A DNA stretch of 64,000 nucleotides from Crotalaria pallida (Eukaryota > Streptophyta > Magnoliopsida > Fabales > Fabaceae), in assembly GCA_037953625.1 (NCBI GenBank), contig CM075655.1:25872001-25936000 (forward strand). The letters are read 5' to 3'. Every line of letters starts with the position of its first letter. Positions within the stretch are counted from its first letter, which is position 1. A model generated the notes under the pieces. That model was not told the DNA's origin and did not search any database. It saw only the letters and a program-made list of their open reading frames with translations. Below are positions 9,824-22,025 of this stretch, in pieces. Made by a program: the position numbers and the translations under genes.

Positions 9824-11373
9824 ATTTTTGACAGCAGATGCACTACAACTTGGTTTTAACATACCATTTTCAATTCTAATCAATTCCAACTTAAACCAAT
9901 GATCAACAAAGCTTTACTTACACAAATTAAACATGTCTCAACACAGAGATCGTATCAATTCACAGAAAATCATAATCATTCATCAATTATGCATGAAAAT
10001 CACATATTATGCAACTTCAAGTACCAATTTCAATTCTATTCATTTTTGGCATAATTTCGGCATTGATTAAGCTCACATGCAACCAAATAAACTTGCCTTA
10101 GCATGTAGCATGCCTCAGATTGGCCTCCAAGCCATATTCCTATTTCAATCTATGCCCTTAGAGTCTCATGGTGACTCCTCCTACTTTCTAATGCAATTTA
10201 ATCTTATTCTAGCAAATGGTAAGCTTCCCCCATACCTTAGGGTCGTTCTTGAACAAAAACTCCGCAGATAACAGCAACCAAATGCTCTAACCACTTCCCA
10301 CCCGAACTTGCATAACAGATTCAGAAGAGGTTCAAAACCACATCAATCGACATTCGAATCATGCATAAAAATTGGGGAAATTGGTTAGACTATGTTCTCT
10401 ATAACATGAACTTTGAAAACCAATAAGTTTCATACCAAAAGAGAGCTTGAGCTGACCACAATTGAAGCTCAAAGTCGGCTCTCTGAATCTGAAATTCTAG
10501 TTTGGCAGATTTCAACACCTAACTTCACAGGCCCATAACCTTTCATCCAGGAACTCAAATCTCACAAACTTGGTATCAAATCGAAGCTCGTTGAAAGAGC
10601 TTTCAAATGGTATCTCACTCACGATCTAACTCTCAAGCACGAGAGAGAATCGAAGGAAAGAAGGTGACGGGTCTGCACAACATTCTGGTTTTTGGCAGAT
10701 TTGGATCTCTATCTTGCAGAGTTCATTACTCCTCACCCACTCCACCTTAACTCACGATTTTTGGTGCTTTTCAAAGCTCTGGATGTGAGCTTCAAAACGG
10801 TGTATGGTTTGTTCTATAAGATTCAGAAACGAAGACGAATTGAGAATTGGAATTCAAGAACCCTAAAACTCGTTTCTGTCCTTGAGTTTATGTTTTTGGC
10901 TTAATAAATCAACTCTTCTCCCTTGTGGAAGAAGTTTGGAGGTTCCATGCATGAGGACACGAGTCCTAGAACGTGTCTGGAGGTTGTTTGCGTGTCAACA
11001 CCAAGGTTTCAGGCGGATTTCGTGGCAAATTCCGAGCTCCCCCCATGGCAAGACAGCTACAGCGCACTAACTGTGGCTATCTTCTCCAGAATACTCGAGT
11101 ATTTAGCCAAAAACTCGAGTATTTTGGCCAGTTTTCACTAAAAACTTTGTTTAATTAATTTTAACCCCAAAAGACCTTCCATTATTTCTTTTAGTTCCTT
11201 CCCAAGGACTTAATTGCAAAATTTAATATTTTATGGAAAAACCTCATCATAAAATATTTTCACATAATACTTATAATGAATATATATATCCAAATCAAAC
11301 ATGAAATTATTATTTATTTATAAAACCATTTTACTAACATATTTATTCGGAAGACGAAATTTGGGGTGTTACA

Positions 11374-11388
11374 CTACTCCCCCACTTA
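11374..11388 (-). promoter_or_regulatory. Polypurine tract of element F
   Basis: On the minus strand a run TAAGTGGGGGAGTAG abuts the TGTAAC start of the 3' LTR. Confidence 0.75.
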
Positions 11389-13557
11389 AAAGGAATTTCG
11401 TCCCCGAAATTCATTCTTTTAAAATTCCACGTTTTCATAACAAATTGTTTTGATGTTATTATTTTTCAAAACAAAATTAGGGAGAACTCTCCCCAACTCA
11501 AAACGTTCCACAAAATATTTCAATTAAACTTTTCTCAATTAAAACTTTTGCATTCCAAAACATATACAGATCCTTGTTTCTCATAAAAGGGTTTTTCTTA
11601 AACTTCCTCAAAATTATCTTGTAATTCCTTCAAATGAAATCTTTTGACTAAACCTTTTTCGAATAATATCCTTAAAATATATATATATATATGTATATAT
11701 ATACTTCTCAATTAAAACATTTCAAAAAATCTTTTTGAGGAGAAACCCCGTCCCGTTGCGCACTCTGATCACTCGGGCACGAGTAGGGAAATATTCGTAT
11801 GACTTCACTTCTTAATAGTTGTAAACATTAGGGTGATCAGTCCTAATATTTAAACTATAAGTAATGGAATCATCCCTCTCAGATATAATCTTTCTTAAGA
11901 AAGACTATACGATTTACCTTTAAGTTAGATGAACTTAAAGATAAAGAGCATTATTGTCACTATCAGACTCAGTCAGATAGCCAAGTCCTAGAGAAACTTC
12001 CGTTGGGGAGACAAATACTTGTCCTATCCCGGTGGGTGTTAATCTCTCTAGTCTTAACTGATCTTTCTCTCTCTGTAGTGTCCAAAGACATTTATCACAT
12101 CCAACTGTGATAAAGGTTTTGATCACAGAAATCCAAGTTAAAGACTTGCTCAGATTTTTAGATCACAGAACGATTTAATTAACGCAATCGAAATCATTGA
12201 TCACGTTAATTCAGATCAGAGGAAGGATAAATTCATATGACCTATATCCGAATCTAACTCGCATCCTAGCAGGATGGAAAACTCTTCCCTCATGATTTGC
12301 TGATTGACCATTCCCGTCTTGCATTTCTTCTTCAATTACTCAGGTGAATAAGACTTAATTTTCTTGCGACTGAAAACGAATATCTTTTTCAGATATCACC
12401 ACTCAGCCCATGGTGATGCGCCTCACCTTCCCACCTTAAAATTGACAAATGATTTCTTTCCATTTGCTTTTCATTTACCTTCATGCAATTGAGGTTTCTC
12501 TAACCCCTTGTGCATGAAATTCTGGTCCCCATAGTTAGTTCACTTATTCCTCAATCTTTTGAAACTTGGTAATGTTTTCCCCCGAGATTCATATTACCCT
12601 ACCTTATTTACAAAAATTTAATCTCCTTTCTCTAATCTTCAAAGATTTCATCCTTGAATAATTCTCAAGTGACATGCCATTCCCTTGCTTCCAATATCAG
12701 ATTTACATAGTTCCACTATGTTTTAGATTCACCATTGGGCATATCAATGTATAACCTTCACTCATCCATTTAGCTTAATTCCATAATTAACCTTCAATTT
12801 CCAAATCATCCGTACTCCAAATTCTTGTCCCTAGAACGTCCCCTATGGAACCTAGGTTTCTTCCCTTTCGAAATCAATTTCTTATTTGTCCTTAGCTCTT
12901 CAGCTCTTTGTTGCAATTCACGAATTCGAATTAGGAATTCTATTGTGATTAGAAACCTTCCCTCCTTACTTCTCGTCGTCTATTTGTATCATCAATCTTG
13001 AAACTACTAGATTCCTTAAAATCACTTCCTTAATCCCCATAGAGCTCACATGAACTGCCCTTCGGCCCAATTGTAATTGCTTTCGTCTTCTGCTTCGTTA
13101 CGATGATGACAGAGTTTCCAATCACGAGCCTTTAAAATTCTGTCCGCCGGCGTTGTCCCTTGTTCAAATCCTTATGATCGAACAATTACTTCGACTTTCC
13201 CGGGTCATTAACACTTAAAGCATAGTGACACGAGGAAAGGCCTCAATTCCTCAAACAACCATGGTCGTTGTAAAACTCGAGTCATGAGTCAATTGTATCA
13301 CCTTGTGTGTATTCAATCACCTTGATGTATACACATCCGCCTTCTTTTCATAAAACTTCCTCCTTCCAAGTCCGGGTCTCGACACATGAAAGTATGCTCC
13401 AATACTTTGGCATGAATCGAGTGGAAGTAACACAGGAGGGAATGTTAACCTTCTCTTCAGTGACTGAAAATTCTCGTTATTCTTCTTATTCCATATAAAA
13501 AGGCCATTCCTTCCGGGTTACCTTGGTTAAAAAAATATTTGACTTTAGAAAGTCCAA
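11389..13557 (-). other. Element F interior without recognisable pol
   Basis: No RT, RNase H or integrase motif was seen in any frame. Only short open frames occur. An (AT)-rich run lies at about 11680-11705. The stretch next to the PPT matches the extreme pol tail of Tekay elements, so pol was probably lost by internal deletion or replacement. The origin of the remaining 2 kb is not recognised. Confidence 0.6.
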
Positions 13558-13876
13558 TTAAACACCCCCAATAGAATTCAATCAATCCCTTCCCAAAATC
13601 ACATCCAAGCGTGATAAGGGATAATAGATCAAATCTAACTTAGTGTCGCGATCAATTATCTCGACACTATAATCTAAGCAGATTTTAGAAACAAATTTGG
13701 GTAATTTCATAGGGTTTCTAATTTTAAAACAAATAGGTGAATTCGACTTCAACCTATTCACACATTTACAATAAACAAAAGAATGGGTAACTCCTTAATC
13801 GAACACAATCATGCAAAGTTGGTTTTGAAGTAAATGGTTACCTTGCACAAGATCAGGTGATTGATTAACTTCTACT
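13558..13876 (-). pseudogene. Remnant of retrotransposon aspartic protease (element F)
   Basis: Downstream of gag, in a shifted frame, the minus strand encodes a Tekay-type protease remnant. It has FD-stop-GVTHSF at the active-site loop and SRLDVILGRD-stop near its end. The first stop (TAA, complement of 13795-13797) replaces the residue between Asp and Gly of the D-[ST]-G motif. The second (TGA, 13582-13584) replaces the Trp usual in the LGxDW motif. Gag and protease frames differ by one nucleotide near an A run at about 13886-13890. The product cannot be an active protease. Family assignment rests on these motifs and the gag neighbour. Confidence 0.7.
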
Positions 13877-14893
13877 CTATTCGGGGTAAACACTTTTCCT
13901 TTGAGTCTTTGGTTTGCTAGCAATTCCGGTGTGATTACCCTTCACAGATTCTCTGCAGTAACGTGCAATATGACCCTGTTTCCCACAGTTGAAGCAAATA
14001 CTTGTTGCCCAGCAGATTCTTCCAAAATGATGATGTTTGCACTTCTCACAGTAAGGGGCATTGCTGCGAGACTTAACCTGATTCCTGTCTTCAACTCTAC
14101 CTTTGCCTCGTTTCTGGTTGAAATATGGATCCGTTTTCCGATGATTAAATCCTTTCTTTCTTTGTGGTCCATGACCCGGCTGGTTACTCTTTGCCTGATC
14201 AGCTGCTACTTCAGCCTTCTTGTCATCCTCATACATCCGACACATGTCAACCAACATAGGAAAACTTTGGATCTTCTGATAACTGAAAACAGATTTCAGT
14301 TCAGGTTTCAGGCCACCTTCAAATTTGATGCATTTGCTTCTCTCATCCGGATTGTTTTGATAGTATGGAGAGTACTTCATCAATTCCTCAAACTTAGCTG
14401 CGTACTCGCCCACACTCATATCTCCTTGTTTTAATTGCAGGAATTCAACTTCCTTCTTCCTTCTTAAATATTCTGGGAAGTATTTATTGAGAAACTTATC
14501 CATAAACACACCCCAGTTATTATCCCTTACTTCATAGCGTAAAATCTGAACCGTGTGATTCCACCAATTATCAGCCTCTCCTTCTAACATATAAACTGCA
14601 TATGCCACCTTTTGAGCTTCCGTGCAGTCTAATGTTCTAAAAATCTTATCCATAGTATGAACCCACTTGTTAGCCTCCTCTGGCTTAAATCCTCCTTCAA
14701 ACTTAGGTGGATTACAACTTCGAAAATCCGCTAAACTCTTAGCCTCAACATTACTGACATTACATTGATGTGGCGGATTAACTGGTTGTGGTGATTGTTG
14801 ATGTTGTTGCTGTTGCCATTGCTGCATTGATTCCAACACAGTCGTGATCCTCTCCAGCATCGCATTAGTATGATTTCGGTTTCTTGTCGTCAT
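13877..14893 (-). CDS. Gag polyprotein of element F (Tekay-like)
   Basis: The frame is intact at 338 residues, starting MTTRNRNHTN at a true ATG. It has a Gln-rich N-terminus (residues about 20-40), then a retrotransposon gag core with CNPPKFEGGFKPEEANKWVH, GEADNWWNHT and FLNKYFPEYLRRKKEVEFL. A basic stretch precedes a CCHC zinc knuckle CFNCGKQGHIARYC near residue 305 and a Cys/His cluster YCEKCKHHHFGRIC just before it. Gag forms the virus-like particle and binds RNA. It is the only intact gene of F, which fits a parasite-like non-autonomous element that keeps its own packaging protein. The frame ends shortly after the knuckle, before the protease remnant. Confidence 0.85.
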   Translation of the reverse strand: MTTRNRNHTNAMLERITTVLESMQQWQQQQHQQSPQPVNPPHQCNVSNVEAKSLADFRSCNPPKFEGGFKPEEANKWVHTMDKIFRTLDCTEAQKVAYAVYMLEGEADNWWNHTVQILRYEVRDNNWGVFMDKFLNKYFPEYLRRKKEVEFLQLKQGDMSVGEYAAKFEELMKYSPYYQNNPDERSKCIKFEGGLKPELKSVFSYQKIQSFPMLVDMCRMYEDDKKAEVAADQAKSNQPGHGPQRKKGFNHRKTDPYFNQKRGKGRVEDRNQVKSRSNAPYCEKCKHHHFGRICWATSICFNCGKQGHIARYCRESVKGNHTGIASKPKTQRKSVYPE

Positions 14894-15888
14894 ATTAGAC
14901 CTGCACTATGGACGTGTGGTCATATATGGTGGACTTAAGAAACACTCATCACACAACTTATACTAAAGCTGTAGCTTCAAACGGTACATCCAACTCGTAT
15001 CCATTTCTTGATCAAAGTAGAATACTAATATAAATCTCATCCTGTGGATACTTTGCTTGATGGTGATAACCACCTTTCTAGAACTACTTTAGCTATCACA
15101 GGATCTGACTTTGCTCTAACGAACTCAACACTTCAAGAGAGAATATCCGGGAGATTCTTCGTAACCATGATCTCTTTAAATCCCCTCTTCCTTTACCCCA
15201 CTATGAGAACAACACTCAAATGTCTTGGGTTTCGGATTCTCGCCTCTCTATCACAATTAGTTATCACTTGATTCTTGGGTATCTAATTCAAGTTCAAGAT
15301 CACACCTAATTGTGAAAAATGAGTAGACCAAGTTTAATCTGAAGAGATAGCTCAATAGAATAGCTCAAACATACGTGAGAAACAACTACAAGAAAACTTG
15401 TAGGAGTTCGATCTTGAGGTAGCAGGGTAGATCAAACAAAAGAAAACGCAATCGATTCTCATCCTCACCAAGGGTTAATTAACTTCAGAGTTACAACTCT
15501 GTAAAGCAAACCACTAGGGAAAATAACCTCCTAGTACTAACTTCGGGGTTTGTTAGTTTTCATACTAGAGGAAAATACCCTCCCTAGAGGATATTAGCTC
15601 GCCTTTAGATCCTTTGGAATCACCCCTTGTTGATTCCTTGATGCCATAATGGGTCAACACTATGAGCTTAAGGTTGGAATTGACCTAAAAGAAGTACATC
15701 ACTATCATACCTCAACTTAGGATACTTCAAACACTATAGACAGGTACTTGGTCACATACCCAGGGTCAAGGGATAGAACCTTTTACTCCAATTAGAAGTA
15801 TGTAAGAGCATACTTCACAAGAAACTCTACATTTCTTTAGGACCAGCATATTGAACCACACACCCAAGGACCAAGAGTCAGGACCATT
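14894..15888 (-). other. Untranslated leader of element F
   Basis: This region lies between PBS and gag ATG, about 1 kb on the minus strand. No gene or clear signal is seen. It would contain packaging and dimerisation signals in an active element. Confidence 0.5.
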
Positions 15889-15900
15889 GCTTTGATACCA
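15889..15900 (-). promoter_or_regulatory. Primer binding site of element F
   Basis: The minus strand reads TGGTATCAAAGC, five bases from the LTR at 15906. It matches the initiator tRNA-Met PBS TGGTATCAGAGC with one mismatch. Confidence 0.8.
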
Positions 15901-15905
15901 TAAAA

Positions 15906-18900
15906 TGTAACATCCCTCGTTTCCTTAAAAAGAATTTCACTTATTATTGAGACGTGTTGGAAAAGTCTGAGTAGGAAAATTTTTCAAATGAATGTGGTAC
16001 TCAAATTTAAACCATGTATTGGAACTAAATTCGGTAGAAGGAGTAATTATTTGCTGAACATTTTAGAATCCTTTTGAGATAACCTTTGTAGTACAAAATA
16101 GCTTTCAAAAATAATTTAGTTATTAGGTCATCCCAGGAAATCAACTTTAACAATACTTCCTTCGTGCCAAACGGATAAAATCAGAGTGAGCGGAATATAT
16201 TAAAATAGTTCATTGACTCATAAAATCATATATATATAAATTCGATGTGTACCACAATTATATTAAAGTATGAAAATCTAAGTTTTCTCTTGGATATATC
16301 TCTCAAAATATATACATTGCTTCCATTATCATACATAGAGACGTTCCAGAGCTGGTCACTGGTTCTTCATTCATTCGTTCATCTGGTTGAGTCCTCAGAG
16401 TTGTACAAAAGAGTCTCTATCCCATGATGACTTAGTACTTCATGAACTTAAGGGTCGTCCAATTCCTTTAGTCTTTAGGTGGTCTAGGTACCTTGTCAAA
16501 ACCTATTAAGGGCAGGGGTAAGCTTATACATTCGCATTACCAAATAAGAATAAAGTCCTAACACCCAAAAGTAAGCACCCATCATGATAGAAATGCATAA
16601 CCATGAGCACTCGCCATTTCATTTATTTCTCTTTCCAAATTGGTGGAATGATGCATGCTTCCCGTCTCTCGATTCCTGAGATTCTTCAACTAATCACTCA
16701 GATGAACGTCCTTCCATAACACCATTGTATTCCCAGAATACAAATAATACGTTTTCAAACGTATGGCGTACTTGCTCGGAAGTGATAAAAACGTCACACT
16801 ATCTGGTGAACGTCACGTCGCCCAAGGACGTAAACCTATCACTTTTCAATATGCACTGGGTGTGATAAAAAACGTCACCACATCTGATGAACGTCACGTC
16901 GCCTAAGGACGTAAACCTTATCACTTGTGATACACAACAGAGGTGATAAACAACGTCACCATGTCTGATGAACGTCACATCGCCTAAGGACGTAAACCTT
17001 ATCACTTGTGTAACACAACAGAGGTGGTAAACAACGTCACCATGTCTGATGAACGTCACGTCGCCAAAACGTATACCTTACCACTTGTGTGCAACACACC
17101 GTTGAACCATCAAACCAACAATATACCACATACTGCCCACATTGTCCACCTCAATGTGTCATCGAGCAAGTAGTAACATTTGGCACTCCCAGAGGCCCTC
17201 CTCATGTTCCAAAAACATGACACAACGATAACTCGTCACCGTTCACGGTGCATGAATGCTTGCAAGTATTCCCTCAAGATTATTCGTTAATCTCATCGTA
17301 TACAATATGTAATGAATTCATCAATGAGATATATCAATTTCCATGCTTAGGGATTATGGTATTTATTAAAGGAAGTATCACACTATTTCCTTTAAGTGTC
17401 ATTAGGTTTAAATGGAAGTGGTTAGATTAAAAAATGGTGTTTTCTCAACATTTTAGTAAAAGACTCGAGTAGTAGCTTCAATACTCGAGTAGTTCTTCAA
17501 TTTCATGAAATTGTGTATCAGACTGCCCAGAATACTCGAGTATTTCACAAAATACTAGAGTATTTTTCAGCCCCAAAATACTTGAGTGTTTCACAAAATA
17601 CTAGAGTACTTTTCAGCCCAAAATACTAGAGTATTTCACAGAATACTAGAGTATTTTGCAGCCCAGAATACTAGAGTATTTTACAAAATACTAGAGTATT
17701 TCGTGATCTTATGGGAAGCTTGCATCAGAAAATACTCGAGTGTTTTACCAAATACTCGAGTGTTTACCAAATACTCGAGTATTTTTGACAGCAGATGCAC
17801 TACAACTTGGTTTTAACATACCATTTTCAATTCTAATCAATTCCAACTTAAACCAATGATCAACAAAGATTTACTTACACAAATTAAACATGTCTCAACA
17901 CAGAGATCGCATCAATTCACAGAAAATCATAATCATTCATCAATTATGCATGAAAATCACATATTATGCAACTTCAAGTACCAATTTCAATTCTATTCAT
18001 TTTTGGCATAATTTCGGCATTGATTAAGCTCACATGCAACCAAATAAACTTGCCTTAGCATGTAGCATGCCTCAGATTGGCCTCCAAGCCATATTCCTAT
18101 TTCAATCTATGCCCTTAGAGTCTCATGGTGACTCCTCCTACTTTCTAATGATATTTACTCTTATTCTAGCAAATGGTAAGCTTCCCCCATACCTTAGGGT
18201 CGTTCTTGAACAAAAACTCCGCAGATAACAGCAACCAAATGCTCTAACCACTTCCCACCCGAACATGCATAACAGATTCAGCAGAGGTTCAAAACCACAT
18301 CAATCGACATTCGAATCATGCATAAAAATTGGGGAAATTGGTTAGACTATGTTCTCTATAACATGAACTTTGAAAACCAATAAGTTTCAGACCAAAAGAG
18401 AGCTTGAGCTTACCACAATTGAAGCTCAAAGTCGGCTCTCTGAATCTGAAATTCTAGTTTGGCAGATTTCAACACCTAACTTCACAGGCCCATAACTTTT
18501 CATCCAGGAACTCAAATCTAACAAACTTGGTATCAAATCGAAGCTCGTTGAAAGAGATTTCCAATGGTATCTCACTCACGATCTAACTCTAAAGCACGAG
18601 AGAGAATCGAAGGAAAGAAGGTGACGGGTCTGCACAACATTCTGGTTTTTGGCAGATTTGGATCTCTATCTTGCAGAGTTCATTACTCCTCACCCACTCC
18701 ACCTTAACTCACGATTTTTGGTGCTTTTCAAAGCTCTGTATGTGAGCTTCAAAACGGTGTATGGTTTGTTCTATGAGATTCAGAAACGAAGACGAATTGA
18801 GAATTGGAATTCAAGAACCCTAAAACTCGTTTCTGTCCTTGAGTTTATGTTTTTGGCTTAATAAATCAACTCTTCTCCCTTGTGGAAGAAGTTTGGAGGT

Positions 18901-19334
18901 TCCATGCATGAGGACACGAGTCCTAGAACGTGTCTGGAGGTCGTTTGAGTGTCAACACCAAGGTTTCAGGCGGATTTCGTGGCAAATTCCGAGCTCCCCC
19001 CATGGCAAGACAGCTACAGCGCACTAACTGTGGCTGTCTGCTCCAGAATACTCGAGTATTTAGCCAAATACTCGAGTATTTTGGCCAGTTTTCACTAAAA
19101 ACTTTGTTTAATTAATTTTAACCCCAAAAGACCTTCCATTATTTCTTTTAGGTCCTTCGCAAGGACTTAATTGCAAAATTTAATATTTTATGGAAAAACC
19201 TCATCATAAAATATTTTCACATAATACTTATAATGAATATATATATGTATCCAAATCAAACATGAAATTATTATTTATTTATAAAACCATTTTACTAAAA
19301 TATTTATTCGGAAGACGAAATTTGGGGTGTTACA
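15906..19334 (-). repeat. 5' LTR of element F (3429 bp)
   Basis: Partner of 7938-11373. It carries four minisatellite units (about 16782-17091), the palindrome array at 17463-17780 and a terminal pair at 19050/19070, all with 20-bp pair spacing. It contains about 87 bp at about 16180-16266 missing from the other LTR. That gap is flanked by a short taaa repeat, suggesting a deletion in the partner. Confidence 0.9.
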
Positions 19335-19782
19335 CTTTATAGTTCCCTTGTGCTGAATAGATATTTTCTTATATTGTAATTTGTTGAGAGATCAAGGATT
19401 AAATATATAGAAAATAAGGGTAATGTTAAGAGACGTCTAACTATTGCTATTTGAGAGGAATAGTCCATGAATTGAAGGATAATTAAAGGAAAATCTGAAT
19501 TATAATTGAATAAGTGAAACCTACAATGCAACTAACGTTCCTAACCAATTTCCCTCCATTGTGCTCACGTTTTAATTAATTTCAGCAACTTAGTTAGTTT
19601 AGTTAATTATTGATTTCAAATCTGAATTATCAATTTAATCACTTTTTAGTTTATAGGATTTATTAATTAAGTATTCTAAGGTGGAAATATACTGAAAACA
19701 CAACTCCCTATGGGACGATATTCGGTCTTCCAGACTATATTACTCGTTGACCCAGTCCACTTGCTGGTACATCAACATAAAC

Positions 19783-21141
19783 CGATCGCTTCGTATTACC
19801 CTAGAGATTTAGTGGAATCTCGGCAGGGAATTCTGTATTACAAAATAGCCGAGCGAGTTGAAAAATCGAGGTTAAGGAGGCAACAGGGAGGTACCAACCA
19901 ACTCAATTGGGGAATCTGCCAAGGATTTCCGAGGGAAGGTCCCCCAATTGATAACGTAGATAATTTGATTTTTGGATTTTGTGTTGATACTGATCTGCGT
20001 ATGCCTCCTTTTCCTCAGGTATGGTTCGCAAGGTTATTTCACATCCTGAGCTTTTTCCTTTGCCCCTAGACGCCAATCAATATGAGTGGGTTGATCTTGA
20101 AGTCGTTGGCACATGTTTGGAACTCACAATCGATGATTCTGTTGAACAAAGTAGGGCAATTCTGCTACCGTGCCCTGGGGACGAGAGTGGGACTGCTTAT
20201 GGCATTTTTCCTGTTGGAACCAACGAGTGTATTTGCACACGGATCCCTCGAGAAAATCCTGGTTTCTATTTTTACGAAGAAGTGATCACAAGGCTCGGGG
20301 TAAGGATGCCCTTTACCGACTTTGAAATGGGAGTTTTGAGGACTCTTAGAATTGCTCCTTCCCAACTGCACCCTAATGCTTGGGCTTTTGTTCGAGCCTT
20401 CCAACTTGTCTGTTCTGTTTTGGGATGGCAATGTATGCTCCGAATATTCTTCTACCTTTTTGCCCCTCAAGCGAACGCCTTTGAAAGGGGGTCAGATAAA
20501 AGGCCCTGGGTATCACTCAAGGCCCGGACCGGCTACAGTCTGCTCACAAAGTACACTGAGTCTTGGAAAACCTTCAAGCCTTTTTTACTTCAAGTATAGG
20601 TATCTAGGGGTTAGTGTTAGCTGGTTCATGAGGCCCGATGATGACCAACCAATACCTTACTTCTCACTACACTGGACCGATTCCTTCTTTCAACGTAGTA
20701 TCAAGAGTTATAGTACTAAATGGAAAGATTTGTTTGATTCTGAGAAGGATGTATGCCGAGCGTACGAGGAATATCTATCAAAAAATGGAATGATTGAGAC
20801 CCGAGAGATCGTTAACCTTCCAGAGGGCCAAATTAAAGCCCAACTTGGTAAGAAATTTAGTGTTTCCTGCTTGCATTTGTGTTGATGCCCTTAACTGAGA
20901 TTTATTTCTTTTTCAGGTATAATGGCCGACCGTCTAGCAAAGATAGCAAAGGGAGGCAAGAAGAGGAAAAATCCGACAGCAGGAGGTTAGACTCCGAGCA
21001 CAGCAACTCCTACTACCTCAGGATGATCTCTTGACGGCTCCCCTCGTCCTGCACCCGTTTTGGTCGTAGTTCCTGTGACTACTATTCATGCGCAGGCTAC
21101 CGAAGGGAGTTGTTATAGGGGAGGCTTCAAATGCAGATACA
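19783..21141 (+). pseudogene. Antisense additional ORF of element A, 5' part (PF04195-like)
   Basis: The main exon opens at an ATG at 20021 and runs to 20847, with a one-base frame change in a T run at about 20584-20589. Words such as GFYFYEEVITRLGVRMPF, LRTLRIAPSQLHPNAWAF and IPYFSLHWTDSFFQRS match the 'putative gypsy-type transposase' domain (PF04195-like) carried by additional ORFs of Tat elements. An intron follows (20848-20916), then a short Lys-rich exon (AKIAKGGKKRK) ending in TAG at 20988. A Thr/Pro-rich remnant continues to the B insertion. An open stretch at 19783-20018 ending in a pyrimidine-rich CCTTTTCCTCAG may be an upstream intron end. The 5' end was cut by the Athila insertion. 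Function of the family is unknown. Confidence 0.7.
20848..20916 (+). other. Spliceosomal intron in the antisense ORF of element A (69 nt)
   Basis: It starts GTAAGAAAT after CAACTTG, has a branch-like CTTAACTGAG and ends TTATTTCTTTTTCAG. Removing it joins the preceding frame to a short basic exon without a stop until 20988. Consensus ends and a U-rich body make this convincing. Confidence 0.75.
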
Positions 21142-22025
21142 GCCTCTGTAACACCCTACTTTTATAAAATATTTATTTAGAAAATAATAATAATTTGAAT
21201 AGTTCATACTTAAATTGGAATTTAGGGCCCAAAAAATTTCTTTTTTTTAAAAAAAACTTGTGACTATTTATGATTTTCCAAAACTTGATAATTATTTTCC
21301 TAGAAAATCGGACAGAGTCTCCTCTGTTTTTCCGACTTTCCCAAAATTTAATTTTTACCTGTTAGCTGTCAAAATCAATTATAACAAAACAACATACAGA
21401 AATGAACATCATACGCTTCTTATGGGCCATCCAGAGTGGGACTTAGAGTGTCGTCACCACTTCATCATAGTGTCAACATCATGAACAGAGTATCAACAAC
21501 AGAAATATAAGTAACATGCTAGTAATCAAAATAAAACTCCAATCCCATCCCAAGGGTAGACAGATCCCGAGCCACCCCAACCTGAATATGTACAACAAAA
21601 AAAATTATCATACAAGCCTCAACATCATATCATACAAGAGACTCAAAATAAACGAGCCCAGAATCCCATAGACACTAATGACACTATCACACTCCCTCGG
21701 CGAGAGTGGGGTCCTGCTCGGCCTCCAGCCCAGTATGCTCATGCTCAGAACCTGAAATGTTTGTAAGGGTGAGTGCTGCTCTAACTGATAATGCATAAAA
21801 CATATCGAGTCAAACACAATTAAATTCAAGTAATCACATAAATGCAAATATACATGTATGGTCACGCTCTATGCTACAAGCACATACATCTCCAATAATC
21901 TTATCTCATTTTCATAAACCTAGTCTATTTTCCCAACTTCCATTTTCTTGTCTCTTTTCATCTTTATTTTCTATTCAATTCTTTCATTTCTCTTTTTCTT
22001 TTCTATTCGGTATTGTGGACATCCT

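Larger units (their letters stand above)
7938..11373 (-). repeat. 3' LTR of element F (3436 bp)
   Basis: It is nearly identical to 15906-19334 apart from point changes. It has one more minisatellite unit than the partner and lacks about 87 bp present in the partner at about 16180-16266. Both LTRs carry the 80-bp minisatellite and the CTCGAG/CTAGAG palindrome array. Confidence 0.9.
7938..19334 (-). mobile_element. Element F: gag-only Tekay-like Ty3/gypsy element
   Basis: It is complete, with two LTRs (7938-11373 and 15906-19334) starting TGTAAC and ending GTTACA. The TSD CTTTA is perfect (7933-7937 / 19335-19339). The element reads on the minus strand: the PBS lies beside the right LTR and the PPT beside the left. 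Next to the PPT is the block AATTTCGGGGACGAAATTC (minus strand), which resembles the pol C-terminal tail of Tekay/Del chromoviruses. The 4.5-kb interior has a gag ORF and a broken protease but no RT, RNase H or integrase, so it must rely on enzymes from elsewhere. Confidence 0.85.
3661..19777 (+). mobile_element. Athila-like Ty3/gypsy element, 3' portion, interrupted
   Basis: Visible parts are the 3' ORF (4140-5399), a long non-coding tail with the Athila-type signature GCTTGAGGACAAGCC near 5781, three copies of AAGTTTGGGGGAG and a 3' LTR. The LTR was split at 7937/19335 by element F, with CTTTA duplicated on both sides. Gag-pol and the 5' LTR would lie left of the window. Beyond 19777 the sequence is the Tat-lineage element A, so this Athila inserted into A. 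The left limit of 3661 is a working boundary. Confidence 0.7.
7089..19777 (+). repeat. 3' LTR of the Athila-like element, split by element F
   Basis: The two parts are 7089-7937 and 19340-19777, together about 1.29 kb without the insertion and one TSD copy. It starts TGATTTGGG after the PPT. Near its end it has ctccctatgggacgat (about 19703), an Athila-style LTR tail, and it ends ATCAACA at 19777. A GC-rich palindrome cluster lies at 7360-7443. Element F and the duplicated CTTTA (7933-7937 and 19335-19339) interrupt it. Confidence 0.7.

Noticed and set aside
14140..14434. Plus-strand frame opposite gag of F (13901-14434)
   Set aside because: Shadow of the gag gene on the other strand; no independent features.
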